From assembly GCF_030382115.1 (NCBI RefSeq), contig NZ_JAUDRJ010000003.1:3084860-3113934 (forward strand): DNA of 29,075 bases, given 5' to 3'. Shown one piece after another: positions 8,127 to 15,332 of this stretch. How positions within the stretch are numbered: position 1 is the stretch's first letter; the number at the start of each line of letters is the position of its first letter. A program made the position numbers and the translations under genes. The notes below the pieces were generated by a model. It worked only from the letters and a program-made list of their open reading frames with translations, did no database searches and had not been told where the DNA came from. The stretch comes from Nostoc sp. GT001. Its GTDB lineage: Bacteria > Cyanobacteriota > Cyanobacteriia > Cyanobacteriales > Nostocaceae.

Positions 8127-9215
8127 ATGAATGTTAGTACCGAGCCAAAACTGATTCATCAGAAAATATATGCGAAAGAATTACGTTCTCTGATGCCACC
8201 TGAAGCATTTATTCCCGATCCAAGTAAGTTAATTATATTGTTCATTAATCTGGCAATTTTGATACTAGGTTGGATGATAGCGGCGCGGTTAGATTCTTGG
8301 TCGCCATATTTTTTATGGCTTTATGTACCTTTAAGCATAATTATGGGCAATAGCGTGGTTGTCTTACTATTTAGCACCCACGATTTGATGCATGGTAGCG
8401 TAATTAAAAATCCTCGATTAATCTATATCATTGGTCTTTTAGGGCTAACAATGTTATGGATGCCACCAACGTTATGGAAAGCAGTTCATAACCGAGTACA
8501 TCATAATCACACTAATGATTTAGGCGACCCAGATCGTAATTACTTGTATGAACAATCTTCAACCTGGGGAAAATGGATTCAGGACTTATTTGTACCTTCA
8601 ACTGAAGTCAATCCTGTATGGTTCATAGTGGGAATGACTTCTGCTTGGGGAGTACATACTTTTCGCAATCTGACATCTGTGCTGTTTTTCAATCATAAAT
8701 CCGTCGATTATGTTCCTGCTGCATTTACAGTCAGTCCTAAAGATCGTCGAGCGATCGCATGGGAATTATTGATGATGATCGTGATTCATCTGAGTATCCT
8801 CATCTATCTCCAATTTGACCCCATAAAGCTCATACTTGGTTACTTTTTACCGATTGCAATTGGTTATGCTGGAGTGATTTTTTATATTTATACAAATCAT
8901 TTACTTTGTCGGATGACCAGCGTTAATGACCCACTAATTAATAGTATGTCTCTCCGGGTTTACAAAATATTTGACTTGTTGCATTTAAATTTTTCTCATC
9001 ACACTGAACATCATATTTTTCCAGGAATGAACTCGGACTATTATGTTATGGTTAGGGACTTGTTAGAAACTCACTATTCTGAAAAATTTAATTTATTGGA
9101 TGCTGGAAAAGCTTGGTATTTGCTGCTGAAAACTCCCCGGCATTATAAAGATGAAAATACTCTTACAGATTGGTCAGGTAAAAAGTCTGTTCCTTGTCCT
9201 ACAAGCGACAGTTAA
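8127..9215 (+). CDS. Membrane fatty acid desaturase family protein
   Basis: 362-residue integral membrane di-iron enzyme. Three histidine boxes are in the right order: HDLMH at 85-89, HNRVHH at 121-126, and HTEHH at 292-296. Hydrophobic segments lie near 35-53, 62-83, 98-112, 163-178, 210-228 and 235-257. This suits a protein with both termini and the boxes on the cytoplasmic face of the thylakoid or plasma membrane, using ferredoxin and O2. Motifs differ from the DesA/DesB/DesC types I know well (box 1 is HDLMH rather than HDCGH), so position specificity and even lipid substrate are left open; carotenoid-type oxidation is an alternative. It stands alone with a long AT-rich leader. No clear ribosome site is seen. 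Confidence 0.85.
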   Translation: MNVSTEPKLIHQKIYAKELRSLMPPEAFIPDPSKLIILFINLAILILGWMIAARLDSWSPYFLWLYVPLSIIMGNSVVVLLFSTHDLMHGSVIKNPRLIYIIGLLGLTMLWMPPTLWKAVHNRVHHNHTNDLGDPDRNYLYEQSSTWGKWIQDLFVPSTEVNPVWFIVGMTSAWGVHTFRNLTSVLFFNHKSVDYVPAAFTVSPKDRRAIAWELLMMIVIHLSILIYLQFDPIKLILGYFLPIAIGYAGVIFYIYTNHLLCRMTSVNDPLINSMSLRVYKIFDLLHLNFSHHTEHHIFPGMNSDYYVMVRDLLETHYSEKFNLLDAGKAWYLLLKTPRHYKDENTLTDWSGKKSVPCPTSDS

Positions 9216-9220
9216 AAAGG

Positions 9221-9267
9221 TTTATTGCAAATGAATATGCTGCTAAATCTGAGGATTTTGCAATAAA
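9221..9267 (+). terminator. Stem-loop after the desaturase gene
   Basis: TTTATTGCAAA (9221-9231) pairs perfectly with TTTGCAATAAA (9257-9267) across a 25-nt loop, six bases past the stop. It is AT-rich, with no T-run after it. It may shape the 3' end of the mRNA. Confidence 0.4.
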
Positions 9268-9453
9268 TATCGACCACAGTCCAAGCCAGGCAATAAGCCG
9301 AAAAAGTCACGATGGACAATAACTAGCACCGCAAGGCGGAATTAAAAATGAATATAGCATAAGCATTTCATTGATTTGGAATAGATAGTTTATTTCCGCC
9401 ATGTTGTACTAGTTAATTAATCGAAAAAATATATAAAGTCGAATTTAATAAGC

Positions 9454-9619
9454 AAAATGGTATTTGACTTACTTAAACCCCAGTTTGCTTACTCAAAAGC
9501 TGTGTTTGTTTTCTAAAGCTGTGTTTGTTTTCTAATTTTGGTGTTTTCCGCAAGTAAAATGACGTTTGACTTACTCAAACCCCAGTTTGCTTTCTCATTT
9601 TGGTGTTTTCCGCAAGTAA
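9454..9619. repeat. Composite interleaved direct repeats (A-T-T-B-A-B)
   Basis: Unit A (41 bp, four differences) is at 9454-9494 and 9556-9596 and contains TTTGACTTACT and AAACCCCAGTTTGCTT. A 19-bp unit, AAAGCTGTGTTTGTTTTCT, is in perfect tandem at 9496-9514 and 9515-9533. Unit B (23 bp, exact, containing GTGTTTTCCGCAAGTAA) is at 9535-9557 and 9597-9619. No open frame accounts for it. Spacing is irregular, so it is not CRISPR. Confidence 0.8.
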
Positions 9620-9650
9620 TCAAGCATACTAAGAAAGCAATATGCTTGAT
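9619..9650. repeat. 10-bp perfect inverted repeat closing the repeat cluster
   Basis: ATCAAGCATA (9619-9628) and TATGCTTGAT (9641-9650) are separated by 12 nt. It starts where the last B unit ends. It could be a hairpin or a protein-binding dyad. Confidence 0.6.
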
Positions 9651-9701
9651 TGCTGACTCATACCAGTAATTCTCACAGTTATGACAACTATTTCTTTAAG
9701 A

Positions 9702-9788
9702 TTACTTTTCTTTATCTTTATCTAATGCTTCTTGAATTGCACGACGGCAAAACTCTTATGATTTTTCTTTAATTGCTTCTTTATTCAT
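9702..9788 (-). pseudogene. Small reading frame with an in-frame TAA (remnant)
   Basis: From ATG 9788 the - strand reads MNKEAIKEKS, a TAA (9756-9758), then EFCRRAIQEALDKDKEK and a stop at 9702. The charged, helical composition and clean end look coding, and one C-to-T change (CAA to TAA) would give a 28-residue peptide. The 111-bp inverted-repeat element begins only two bases upstream of the ATG, which would have cut off any longer N-terminus. I do not recognise the family. Confidence 0.35.
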
Positions 9789-9789
9789 T

Positions 9790-9900
9790 AGACCTCTTGC
9801 ATAAATCAAAAATAAGAAAGAACCCCACCCCGCCAAAGCTACGCTTTGTCTCTCCTCCCCGCTTGCGGGGTGGGGTGTCAGGGGCTTTTGTAAGAGGTCT
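9790..9900. mobile_element. 111-bp MITE-like element with terminal inverted repeats
   Basis: The ends are AGACCTCTTGCA (9790-9801) and TGTAAGAGGTCT (9889-9900), a 12-bp inverted repeat with one mismatch. Inside are ACCCCACCCCGC (9822-9833) paired with GCGGGGTGGGGT (9865-9876), CAAAGC-TAC-GCTTTG (9834-9848), and an alternative CCCCGC-TT-GCGGGG hairpin (9857-9870). It has no coding capacity. The whole element could fold as one cruciform. Confidence 0.65.
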
Positions 9901-10054
9901 ATTGTTTTGCCTCCTCTGCATCCCCGACATCCCTCTTTTTCGTGTTGCACCCTCCTATTACTCTATCCCCGACATCTACAAAAATATGGGGGATCATTTT
10001 TAGAGTATTAAAATAAATAAGGTGTGACTTAGGATCGTGGATTTAATAACTTGT

Positions 10055-10124
10055 GTAGGTTGGGTTGAGTCTGCAAAACCCAACGCCCCAGAGATGTTGG
10101 GTTTCCTGCCTCAACCAAACCTAC
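10055..10124. repeat. Foldback repeat of the GTAGGTTGGGTTGA family, copy 1
   Basis: GTAGGTTGGGTTGA at the left and TCAACCAAACCTAC at the right (one mismatch), with internal AACCCAAC / GTTGGGTTT arms. A related, better-paired copy forms the core of the element at 15022-15158. Such foldbacks are common in Nostoc-type genomes. Confidence 0.7.
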
Positions 10125-10299
10125 AAAAGTCGATGTTATTTAATTCTTATTCCTTATTGGTGTGAGACTATCTTGAGCATGGTAACAAAATATAAAAATA
10201 TGCTCATATCTCTATTTAAGTATTGCTCAATGGGTTTTGATCATATATCGAGCATTTTGACAACTATAAACTCTGTAACTATTCAATTTAGGTATTTGT

Positions 10300-11175
10300 A
10301 TGTTTCTGGTAACTGGAGCAACGGGAGGAATTGGTCGCAGAGTTGTACGACTCCTACGACAACGAGAACAGTCGGTGCGGGCATTTGTCCGCCTTACTTC
10401 GCGCTATAGCGAGTTAGAACACAGAGGTGCAGAAATTTTCATTGGTGACTTGCTAGAGGAAAAATATATCCAGAAAGCTAGTCAGGGTGTGCGGTATATT
10501 ATCAGCGCCCACGGTTCTGATAGCGATGCCCTATCTTTAGATTACCGCGCCAATATTGAACTAATTGAGCAAGCAAAAGCCAATGGCGTAGAGCATTTTG
10601 TCTTCATTTCCGTACTGGGAGCCGATCGCGGTTATGAAGATGCTCCCGTTTTCAAAGCCAAACGAGCAGTAGAGCGATATTTGGCAGCTAGTGGCTTAAA
10701 TTACACTATTTTGCGCCCGTCTGGATTAGCATCTAACTTGCTGCCACTAGTAGAACGATTTCGGGAAACGGGATTGTATCTGCTGGTTGGCGATCGCAAA
10801 AACCGTACCTCAATTGTCAGTACTGATGATTTAGCAAGGATGGTTGTGGATTCTGTGACAGTTGAAGGCGCTCGCAACCAGATTTTACCCGTCGGAGGGC
10901 CGGAGATTTTATTGCGAGAAGATATTCCCCGGATTTTTGGTCGGATTTTCGCCAAAGAACCAGTAATAATTAACTCACCCCTATTTGTCATTGATGGGTT
11001 ACAGGGTGCATTGGGTTTATTTAATCCCAAAATCCAAAAAGCTTTGGGAACTTATCGCACATTGCTAGCAAATGAATTTTTCTGCACAAAAGATGAAATT
11101 GCCAATTTAGAGGCGATTTTTAACTTCCAATTAGAGACATTAGAAAATTTTTTGCGGCGTTATTTAGCAGTTTGA
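10300..11175 (+). CDS. Atypical SDR / NmrA-like NAD(P)-binding protein
   Basis: 291-residue Rossmann protein with the N-terminal TGATGGIGR motif at 5-13, an NAD(P)-binding loop, followed by GDL at 49-51 and FISVLGAD at 102-109. The classical SDR YxxxK pair is absent: the site reads FKAK (118-121). This places it among the atypical SDRs (NmrA / Ycf39-like), which act as assembly factors, sensors or specialised reductases. ILRPSGLASN (137-146) fits that group. The C-terminal 90 residues form a helical domain with several hydrophobic stretches. No gene for a partner is adjacent; the next gene, hlyD, begins 94 bp on behind heptamer repeats. Function is not assigned beyond NAD(P) binding. Confidence 0.83.
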   Translation: MFLVTGATGGIGRRVVRLLRQREQSVRAFVRLTSRYSELEHRGAEIFIGDLLEEKYIQKASQGVRYIISAHGSDSDALSLDYRANIELIEQAKANGVEHFVFISVLGADRGYEDAPVFKAKRAVERYLAASGLNYTILRPSGLASNLLPLVERFRETGLYLLVGDRKNRTSIVSTDDLARMVVDSVTVEGARNQILPVGGPEILLREDIPRIFGRIFAKEPVIINSPLFVIDGLQGALGLFNPKIQKALGTYRTLLANEFFCTKDEIANLEAIFNFQLETLENFLRRYLAV

Positions 11176-11185
11176 ATTAAACATC

Positions 11186-11267
11186 AGTCATTAGTCATTA
11201 GTCATTTGTCATTAGTGAATAACAAAGGACAAATGAATAATGACAAAGGACAAAGGATAAAGGACAC
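11186..11267 (+). repeat. Heptamer repeats leading into the hlyD start
   Basis: AGTCATT units are followed by ACAAAGG / ACAAATG units that run to within three bases of ATG 11270. AAAGGAC copies provide the only purine-rich site before the start. Confidence 0.75.
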
Positions 11268-11269
11268 AA

Positions 11270-12767
11270 ATGAAATCTTCTCTAGCTGCAAATGCTGCTC
11301 AAGCACGTCAGACAAAAGAGCGATTCGCTCAACCGGAGGAACAACTTACTTATGAATTAGGGAAAGCAGTACAGGAATTGCCGCCCCTGTACACTAGATT
11401 ATTAGCGGGAACGATGAGCGCCATCGTATTTGGGGCGATCGCTTGGGCATACTTCTCCCAAATAGATGAAGTAGCAACAGCACCGGGGGAATTAATTGCT
11501 TCTACACAGGTAAGACCGGTAACATCTTTGGGTGGAGGATCTATTGTCGCTGTTAAAGTGCAAGAAGGCGATCGCGTTACTAAAGGTCAAGTTCTGATTC
11601 AAAAAGATCCAGACTTGCAAATAACTGACGTTTCCCGCCTAGCCAAATCTACTAGATTGATTCAAGACGATTTACAGCGTTTGGATGCAGAACGTGTTGG
11701 AGGCAAAACTACTGGCACGAAAATGCAAGATGAACTTTTAAGCTCCCGCCTGCAAGATTTCCAATCTCGTCAAGCAGCGGCGGAAGCAGAAGCAAATCGC
11801 CAAATAGCACTTATCGATCAAGCTAAAGTCCGCTTGAGCAGATTGCAAGATAACTTAGTTAATGCTAAAAGCAGCTTTGGGAATGCTCAAACCAACCTTG
11901 CCAATGCAGATAGCATCCGAATTAAAATTGAAAGTAATTTAGCCCTGGCTCAAGAAAGGGAAAAAAGCCTACGTACTCTAATTACTCCTGGCGCTGTGCC
12001 TCGTGTCGATTACCTGGATGCCCAAGAAAGATTAACTCGTGCAAAGACAGAAATCACCAGAGCGCAAGATGAAGTCATCAACGCCCAGAATAGAATCACA
12101 GAGGCTCAAGATAAAGTCACATCATTAGAAAAAGATATTGATGCTCAAGTCCAAGAAATTCGCCAAGCAGAACAAGCTTACAACGCTGCACGCAGTCAGG
12201 CTCAGCGTGTAGCATCAGAACGCCAAAGCGAAATTTTGACGCAGTTTAATAAGCGTAAAGAAGAACTAACAACTGTTCAAGGTCAATTAGAGCAAGCGAG
12301 GAAGCAACAAGCTTTAGAAACGATTGAGGCTCCCGTAGCTAGGTACAATTTATAAAGTTAAAGCCACTAAGGGGCCAGTACAATCGGGTGAAGAATTGCT
12401 GTCAATTTTGCCGGAAGGGGAAGAAATGCTTCTAGAGGTAAAAGTTCTCAACCGCGATATTGGGTTTATTCGTCAAGGAATGAAGGCAAAAGTCAAAATG
12501 GCGACTTTTCCCTTCCAAGAATTTGGCATTGTGGATGGCGAAGTTATGCAAGTCAGTCCAAATGCAATTGCTGATAAAGAATTGGGTTTAGTTTTTCCGA
12601 CGAGAATTAAGCTAAATAAACACGCAGTGAATGTTCGAGGTCAAGAAGTAGAATTTACACCAGGGATGGCTGCTACAGGTGAAATTGTCACTCGTAAAAA
12701 GTCAATTTTGACATTCATCACTGAGCCTGTGACACGGCGGTTCAGTGAGGCATTTTCTGTTAGGTAG
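11270..12767 (+). pseudogene. HlyD-family membrane fusion protein, frameshifted
   Basis: Periplasmic adaptor of a type I secretion system, joining an inner-membrane ABC exporter to a TolC-like channel. It has a short cytoplasmic N-terminus and one membrane span at about 43-63. A lipoyl-like half-domain follows (GGGSIVAVKVQEGDRVTKGQ, 88-107), then a long Gln/Ala-rich coiled coil (about 120-345). The frame then breaks: the first part ends at 12355 in ...EAPVAR, and the rest continues one frame over (to 12767) with IYKVKATKGPVQSGEELLSI and a normal HlyD beta-barrel. Removing one A at about 12341 (GCT-A-GGT) restores a roughly 498-residue protein with EAPVAGTIYKV. Either a recent mutation or a base-calling error. 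The likely partner is the ABC exporter at 15333-18035. Confidence 0.88.
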
Positions 12768-12795
12768 GAAAGTCTCTTAGATTAGCCACAAGTAA

Positions 12796-12816
12796 GGGTT
12801 TAGCATTGTTAAACCC
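12796..12816. terminator. Candidate two-way terminator between hlyD and the subtilase gene
   Basis: GGGTTTA (12796-12802) pairs with TAAACCC (12810-12816) over a 7-nt loop, in the gap between two convergent stops. T-tracts on either side are poor. Confidence 0.4.
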
Positions 12817-12874
12817 CTACATTTATTCACGACAGACGAGCAGTATTGAACTTAACTGCAAATCGCTATAATTT

Positions 12875-14719
12875 TCAAGCCATACCCAAAAATTTTCTAT
12901 ACTGATCTATTTGTTTTTGCATTCCCTCTAGTAGTTTGACAAAATCTGGATTATTCTCATCCTGATTGCTATTCACATTGATGTTGCCCAGAATCTTTTC
13001 ATAGTTTTGAAATTGCGACCATAATTCTGGATTTGTTGATATGCTATTACCTTCGGCTGATATCAGATATTTTGTGGTTTCTGTAATTGCCTGACCAATC
13101 ACAGGGCTAAAATCAGAATCATTCCAACTAGCGATTGTTTCTGATGTTAGATATCTTGTGGATTCTGTAATTCCCTGACCGATTAGAAAGCCAAAATTGG
13201 AATTATTAAAACTAGCAATCTTTTCTGGGGTTAGATATCTTGTAGTTTCTGTAATTGCCTGACCGATTAGAGAACCAAAATTGGAATTATTAAAACTAGC
13301 AATCTTTTCTGGGGTTAGATATCTTGTAGTTTCTGTAATTGCCTGACCGATTAGAGAACCAAAATTGGAATTATTAAAACTAGAGCTTGTAATTTGTGTG
13401 TTATTCACTGCGGTTTCTGCAATTACCCGACTCGCTAGTGCATTGACATTAGCAATTTTAAAACTAGAGCTTGTAATTTGTGTGTTATTTCCTGCGGTTT
13501 CTGCAATAACTTGACTCGCTAGAGAACTGACATTAGAAATGTTAAAACTAGAGCTTGTAGTTTGTGTACTATTTCCGGCGGTTTCTGTGACAATCTGACG
13601 TACTTGGGCATCAGTCAGGTTAGGGTTAGCACTAAGCATCAAAGCAACTACACCAGCAACGTGGGGAGTAGCCATAGAAGTGCCACTATAAGTTGCATAC
13701 TGATTATTTGGAACTGATGAATAAACCTTGACTCCTGGAGCTGTGACGTAAGCGATTGGATTCGTTCCAGAGCGGTTAGAGAAGTCGGCCAAATTATTAT
13801 TCTTATCTACTGCCCCAACGGCAATTCCTGACTTCGATGCATAGCGGGCGGGATAGTCTGGTGATGAGTCACCATCATTACCTGCTGCCATGACGACAAT
13901 TACTCCTTTACTGCTGGCATAGTTAATGGCTGACTCTAGAGTGCGATTAGAAGATGCGCCTCCTAAACTGAGGTTAATTACATTAGCTCCATTATCTACA
14001 GCGTAGCGAATACCTTTAGATATGGAACTATAGGAACCAGAGCCAGAGCTATCTAAAGCTTTGATAGCCATAATTTTGGCATCGTAGGCAATACCAGTGA
14101 CACCGTAGTTATTATTTTCCCCTGCGATCGTGCCGGAAACATGAGTACCATGACCGTTGTCGTCTAGGCTGTTGTTGCTATTATCAGCAAAGTTCCAGCC
14201 GTAATTATCATCAACATAGCCATTACCATCATCATCTATACCGTTACCCGCAATTTCCTTGGTATTCGTCCAAATATTATTTGTTAAATCTTCGTGGTTA
14301 TAGTCAACTCCAGTATCCACAACAGCGACAACAACGCCTTTACCTGTATATCCCTGTGCCCAAACTTCCGGTGTTTTAACCATGTCTGCTCCCCAATTAT
14401 TGCCACCAATATCGGGAACATCAGCAAAGGTATTTTGACCAATAGCTCTAGCCACTGCTGCTGCTCCATTAATTAAGCCATAACCATTAGTGGAGTTATA
14501 ATTTTGAGTGCTAAAAGTATTATTAGTAGCGTTATTGCTATTTTTAGATTCATCGTTATTTAGCAACTGCACATCAGCATCATCGAAGTTATAGCTACTA
14601 CGGTTGCTGAAGTTGAGGCTATAGTTATCTTTTGTATTAAAGCTATCTAATGAGGATATTGAAGTGGCATTTAGCTGTTTTTTTGACAATATATTGTTAT
14701 TAACATCATCAATGTGCAT
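12875..14719 (-). CDS. Subtilisin-like serine protease (S8) with 28-residue repeat tail
   Basis: 614-residue protease from ATG 14719. A TTG 99 bp upstream extends the frame, but the added residues look non-coding. The triad is intact: Asp135 (VAVVDTGVDY), His190 (DNGHGTHVSG), Ser348 (YSGTSMATPH), with the oxyanion Asn281. IDDDGNGYVDD (161-171) looks like a calcium loop. There is no Sec signal; the first 80 residues are Asn/Ser-rich. After the last helix of the catalytic domain (AQVRQIVTET, 371-380) that helix and its linker recur about seven times with a 28-residue period, to about 554. The last 60 residues are a charged helix; no RTX nonapeptides are present. The missing signal and flanking exporter genes suggest type I export, which is inference. 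Confidence 0.9.
   Translation of the reverse strand: MHIDDVNNNILSKKQLNATSISSLDSFNTKDNYSLNFSNRSSYNFDDADVQLLNNDESKNSNNATNNTFSTQNYNSTNGYGLINGAAAVARAIGQNTFADVPDIGGNNWGADMVKTPEVWAQGYTGKGVVVAVVDTGVDYNHEDLTNNIWTNTKEIAGNGIDDDGNGYVDDNYGWNFADNSNNSLDDNGHGTHVSGTIAGENNNYGVTGIAYDAKIMAIKALDSSGSGSYSSISKGIRYAVDNGANVINLSLGGASSNRTLESAINYASSKGVIVVMAAGNDGDSSPDYPARYASKSGIAVGAVDKNNNLADFSNRSGTNPIAYVTAPGVKVYSSVPNNQYATYSGTSMATPHVAGVVALMLSANPNLTDAQVRQIVTETAGNSTQTTSSSFNISNVSSLASQVIAETAGNNTQITSSSFKIANVNALASRVIAETAVNNTQITSSSFNNSNFGSLIGQAITETTRYLTPEKIASFNNSNFGSLIGQAITETTRYLTPEKIASFNNSNFGFLIGQGITESTRYLTSETIASWNDSDFSPVIGQAITETTKYLISAEGNSISTNPELWSQFQNYEKILGNINVNSNQDENNPDFVKLLEGMQKQIDQYRKFLGMA
13058..13609 (-). repeat. Tandem 84-bp (28-codon) repeats inside the subtilase gene
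   Basis: About seven units, diverged at both ends. Two are identical at DNA level: 13191-13274 and 13275-13358, followed by 25 identical bases (13359-13383). The middle unit reads IGQAITETTRYLTPEKIA plus SFNNSNFGSL; the upstream type reads ASQVIAETAGNNTQITSS. Exact copies imply recent duplication. Confidence 0.9.
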
Positions 14720-15021
14720 AAATTTTTTCTCAAAGATAGCAACCGTTTTTTGACAGTTTAAAGCCTTGAAACCTTGACAATAAAAAGATTTCAATGTGTG
14801 AGCAAGCCTTATTCTCAATAATTACTATGGAATTTAATAATAAAATGCTAATTTTATTACCAAAAAAGCTTCTGATAATTACGGTTTTTATTCAGAGTCA
14901 ATTTATCGAGTAAATCTTAAATATTTGAAGTGTATTAATGAAGACTAATGCCAAAATTATAATAGGTACGTTATGACTCCTTTTATTACTCTTAGAAATG
15001 CTGCGATCGCCGACTATAAAA

Positions 15022-15158
15022 CAATACAGTTCAGTTAAGGATAATCGTAGGTTGGGTTGAACGAAGTGATACCCAACAAAGCACTAAAAATGTTGGGTTT
15101 CATTCCTCAACCCAACCTACGCAGTTTAAAGTTTTAGGCCTAACTGAACTGTATTGGG
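15022..15158. mobile_element. MITE-like element with 16-bp perfect terminal inverted repeats
   Basis: CAATACAGTTCAGTTA (15022-15037) and TAACTGAACTGTATTG (15141-15156) are perfect inverted ends. Inside is a second pair, GTAGGTTGGGTTGA (15047-15060) and TCAACCCAACCTAC (15107-15120), plus ACCCAACA / TGTTGGGT. CTATAAAA lies directly before the left end (15014-15021) and again after two G residues on the right (15159-15166), a candidate 8-bp target duplication. No open frame, so it would need a transposase in trans. Confidence 0.75.
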
Positions 15159-15214
15159 CTATAAAAATATTTACACTACCCAGACTGTAGCAAGGGTAAT
15201 TATTGAAATCAGCA

Positions 15215-15253
15215 AAATTAAAATGGCGAACGGAGTTATGCTCCATTCGCCAA
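15215..15253 (-). terminator. Rho-independent terminator of the ppiC-ABC exporter operon
   Basis: On the - strand, TGGCGAA and GGAG pair with CTCC and TTCGCCA (15224-15252), a stem of 11 pairs with one mismatch. It is followed by a TTTTAATTTT tract (15214-15223 region). It lies about 80 bp after the exporter stop. Confidence 0.75.
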
Positions 15254-15332
15254 AGGCTATGTTTAAGCCGCGTTGCAAAGGTTTATCTTTTATCTAGTCA
15301 CAAGTTTTGAGCTAGTTAAATCTATTAAATGA

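Larger units (their letters stand above)
9216..10299. other. 1.08-kb non-coding, repeat-dense region
   Basis: No convincing full gene. In order it holds: a stem-loop right after the desaturase stop (9221-9267); a CGCAAGGCGGAA segment near 9331; a composite repeat cluster (9454-9619) with a 10-bp inverted repeat (9619-9650); a small broken reading frame on the - strand (9702-9788); a 111-bp inverted-repeat element with internal hairpins (9790-9900); two CCCCGACATC copies (near 9922 and 9968); and a GTAGGTTGGGTTGA-type foldback (10055-10124). The last 150 bp are AT-rich and precede the SDR gene. Confidence 0.7.
14720..15332. other. Gap upstream of the subtilase gene
   Basis: Contains the AT-rich subtilase leader and promoter region (14720 to about 15000; no definite boxes), a HIP1 site at 15003-15010, a MITE-like element at 15022-15158, and the exporter operon terminator at 15215-15253. 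No credible gene. Confidence 0.6.

Noticed and set aside
9454..9650. CRISPR-like array
   Set aside because: Repeats differ in type and spacing, there are no uniform spacers, and no cas gene is nearby.
9756..9950. 64-residue reading frame on the - strand
   Set aside because: It runs through the inverted-repeat element; only the last ten residues belong to the small frame at 9702-9788.
9773..10003. 76-residue + strand frame
   Set aside because: Translation of the CCCCGC/GCGGGG foldback element and neighbouring repeats; the composition is not protein-like.
10065..10409. 114-residue + strand frame overlapping the SDR start
   Set aside because: Its end is the SDR coding sequence in another frame, and its beginning is the GTAGGTTGGGTTGA foldback.
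12396..12767. Independent 123-residue gene
   Set aside because: It is the displaced C-terminal part of the HlyD protein; its start codon is a TTG within the conserved EELLSIL stretch.
14720..14818. Longer subtilase N-terminus from a TTG codon
   Set aside because: The extra 33 residues lack a signal peptide and resemble untranslated leader; the ATG at 14719 opens the Asn/Ser-rich start seen in the rest of the N-terminus.
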